NCBI GenBank assembly: GCA_002077065.1
Contig: NAJO01000080.1
Span: 40,073-104,072 of the forward strand
Reading direction: 5' to 3'
DNA length: 64,000 nucleotides
Source of the DNA: Cryoendolithus antarcticus
Taxonomy: Eukaryota > Ascomycota > Dothideomycetes > Cladosporiales > Cladosporiaceae
Under the pieces are notes generated by a model. That model was not told the DNA's origin. It saw only the letters and a program-made list of their open reading frames with translations, and did no database searches. Below are positions 63,535 through 64,000 of the stretch, one piece after another. A program made the translations under genes and the position numbers. How positions within the stretch are numbered: position 1 is the first letter of the stretch; the number at the start of each line of letters is the position of its first letter.

Positions 63535-64000
63535 TTAGGATGCTCGCGATCGCCCTGCCTTACTGACGTATCGCAGGAACTTTGCTCTGGTTGATATGTC
63601 TGGTCCCGGTTCTCTGGTGTGGTACTGTCGGAGGGCAATCCAGCAGTTGGCAAGGTTGCCCGCTGGTTCCCAAGTGTTCTCCGAGTCGGGGTAGCCTTTC
63701 CATTTGACAAGGTACTTGTCGTCCTTCCAGTCGAGGATGCGGTCGACTTCGAAGGTGTCGGTCTCCTCAGGTTGGAAGTGGAAGGTGGTCTGTATCGGTG
63801 TAGAGAGGTCCGCTGGCTCAAGGAGCGAAACATGGAAGACGGGGTGTATGTGAGCGTCGTCCGGGAGCTCGAGTCGGTAGTTCTGCGGTCCTCGTTGTTC
63901 GACAATCAAGAATGGTCCGACCTTGACGTGGTCAAGCTTCTTGGTCATTCGTCTCGTTTTCATGTTCCTAGTAAGGAGGTACACTTTATCCCCCTTTTTA
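63535..64000 (-). CDS. pol: Chromovirus pol polyprotein, integrase C-terminus with chromodomain (partial)
   Basis: The frame is open from the window edge (KKGDKVYLLTRNMKTRR) to the stop at 63535. It contains the GPF-type integrase tail (KVGPFLIVEQRGPQNYRLELP, then HPVFHVSLLEP) followed by a chromodomain (EVDRILDWKDDKYLVKWKGYP, then TWEPAGNLANC). Chromodomains on integrase guide insertion of chromoviral Ty3/gypsy elements to heterochromatin by binding methylated histone H3 tails. The aromatic cage residues (W in LVKWKGY, W in NTWEP) are present. It is undamaged in the visible part. The rest of pol and gag lie beyond position 64000. Confidence 0.93.
   Translation of the reverse strand, partial: KKGDKVYLLTRNMKTRRMTKKLDHVKVGPFLIVEQRGPQNYRLELPDDAHIHPVFHVSLLEPADLSTPIQTTFHFQPEETDTFEVDRILDWKDDKYLVKWKGYPDSENTWEPAGNLANCWIALRQYHTREPGPDISTRAKFLRYVSKAGRSRAS

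Larger units (their letters stand above)
62362..64000 (-). mobile_element. Intact Ty3/gypsy chromovirus retrotransposon, 3' part (extends beyond window)
   Basis: The element runs on the minus strand. From the window edge inwards it shows the 3' end of pol (63535-64000), an antisense ORF (62871-63527), a polypurine tract and the 3' LTR (62362-62796). Composition is ordinary, about half GC with normal CpA, so RIP has not touched it. It abuts RIP-degenerated DNA on the left; the five bases before the LTR, CTAGA, are the expected target-site duplication to look for at the unseen far end. Confidence 0.85.

Noticed and set aside
36030..64000. Functional link between the RdRP gene and the nearby retrotransposon
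   Set aside because: They lie more than 20 kb apart with unrelated genes between; RdRPs act in trans and co-location says nothing about interaction.
1..64000. CRISPR arrays, bacterial operons or phage genes
   Set aside because: There are no spaced direct repeats or prokaryotic gene arrangement; spliced nuclear fungal genes fill the window.

Overview
This window is nuclear DNA of a filamentous ascomycete, most likely a Dothideomycete of the Mycosphaerella/Capnodiales type. The evidence is short GT-AG introns of about 50-90 bp, the gene set (HET-domain proteins, a Rac GTPase, a DASH kinetochore subunit, a silencing-type RNA-dependent RNA polymerase, tandem F-box-like genes) and a repeat with the signature of repeat-induced point mutation (RIP). 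The lineage assignment is inference. Gene models were spliced by eye from conserved protein frames and splice sites.

Layout. Positions 1-44.4 kb form a gene-dense, conserved block. In order it holds: a secreted GH64 glucanase; aspartate-semialdehyde dehydrogenase; an RRM/zinc-finger/G-patch splicing protein; a seven-helix receptor; three tandem F-box-like paralogs; SPC19 divergent from ATP18 (ATP synthase subunit j); a casein kinase I of the HRR25/HHP1 type; mitochondrial RSM22; RAC1; a septin-like GTPase; a HET protein; ribosomal protein eS4; a decayed chitin-binding galactose/glyoxal oxidase; a CPSF6-like RRM protein; AIM11; a 1.5 kilo-residue RdRP; and a large helical/coiled-coil protein that I cannot assign.

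Positions 44.4-64 kb look like accessory sequence. Genes are sparse and several are damaged: a HET gene with one in-frame stop, a cysteine-rich secreted protein with a frame change, a secreted Thr/Ser-rich protein with a frameshift between two repeated modules, and an NmrA-like pseudogene. An intact rhodopsin-like membrane protein and an amino-acid permease lie among them. A roughly 130-bp dispersed repeat occurs three times. From about 60.0 to 62.35 kb the DNA is almost free of CpA/TpG and has no reading frame, the expected result of RIP on a transposon. Directly against it lies a young, unmutated Ty3/gypsy chromovirus on the minus strand. Its 3' LTR (62362-62796), polypurine tract and chromodomain-containing integrase end are visible, and it runs off the window.

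The most interesting feature is an intact 218-codon ORF (62871-63527, plus strand) inside that retrotransposon. It is antisense to pol, sits between the pol stop and the 3' LTR, and encodes a six-cysteine zinc-cluster-like motif, a coiled coil and an acidic tail. The RdRP gene in the same window belongs to the cellular RNA-silencing machinery that normally opposes such elements, but nothing in the sequence links the two.
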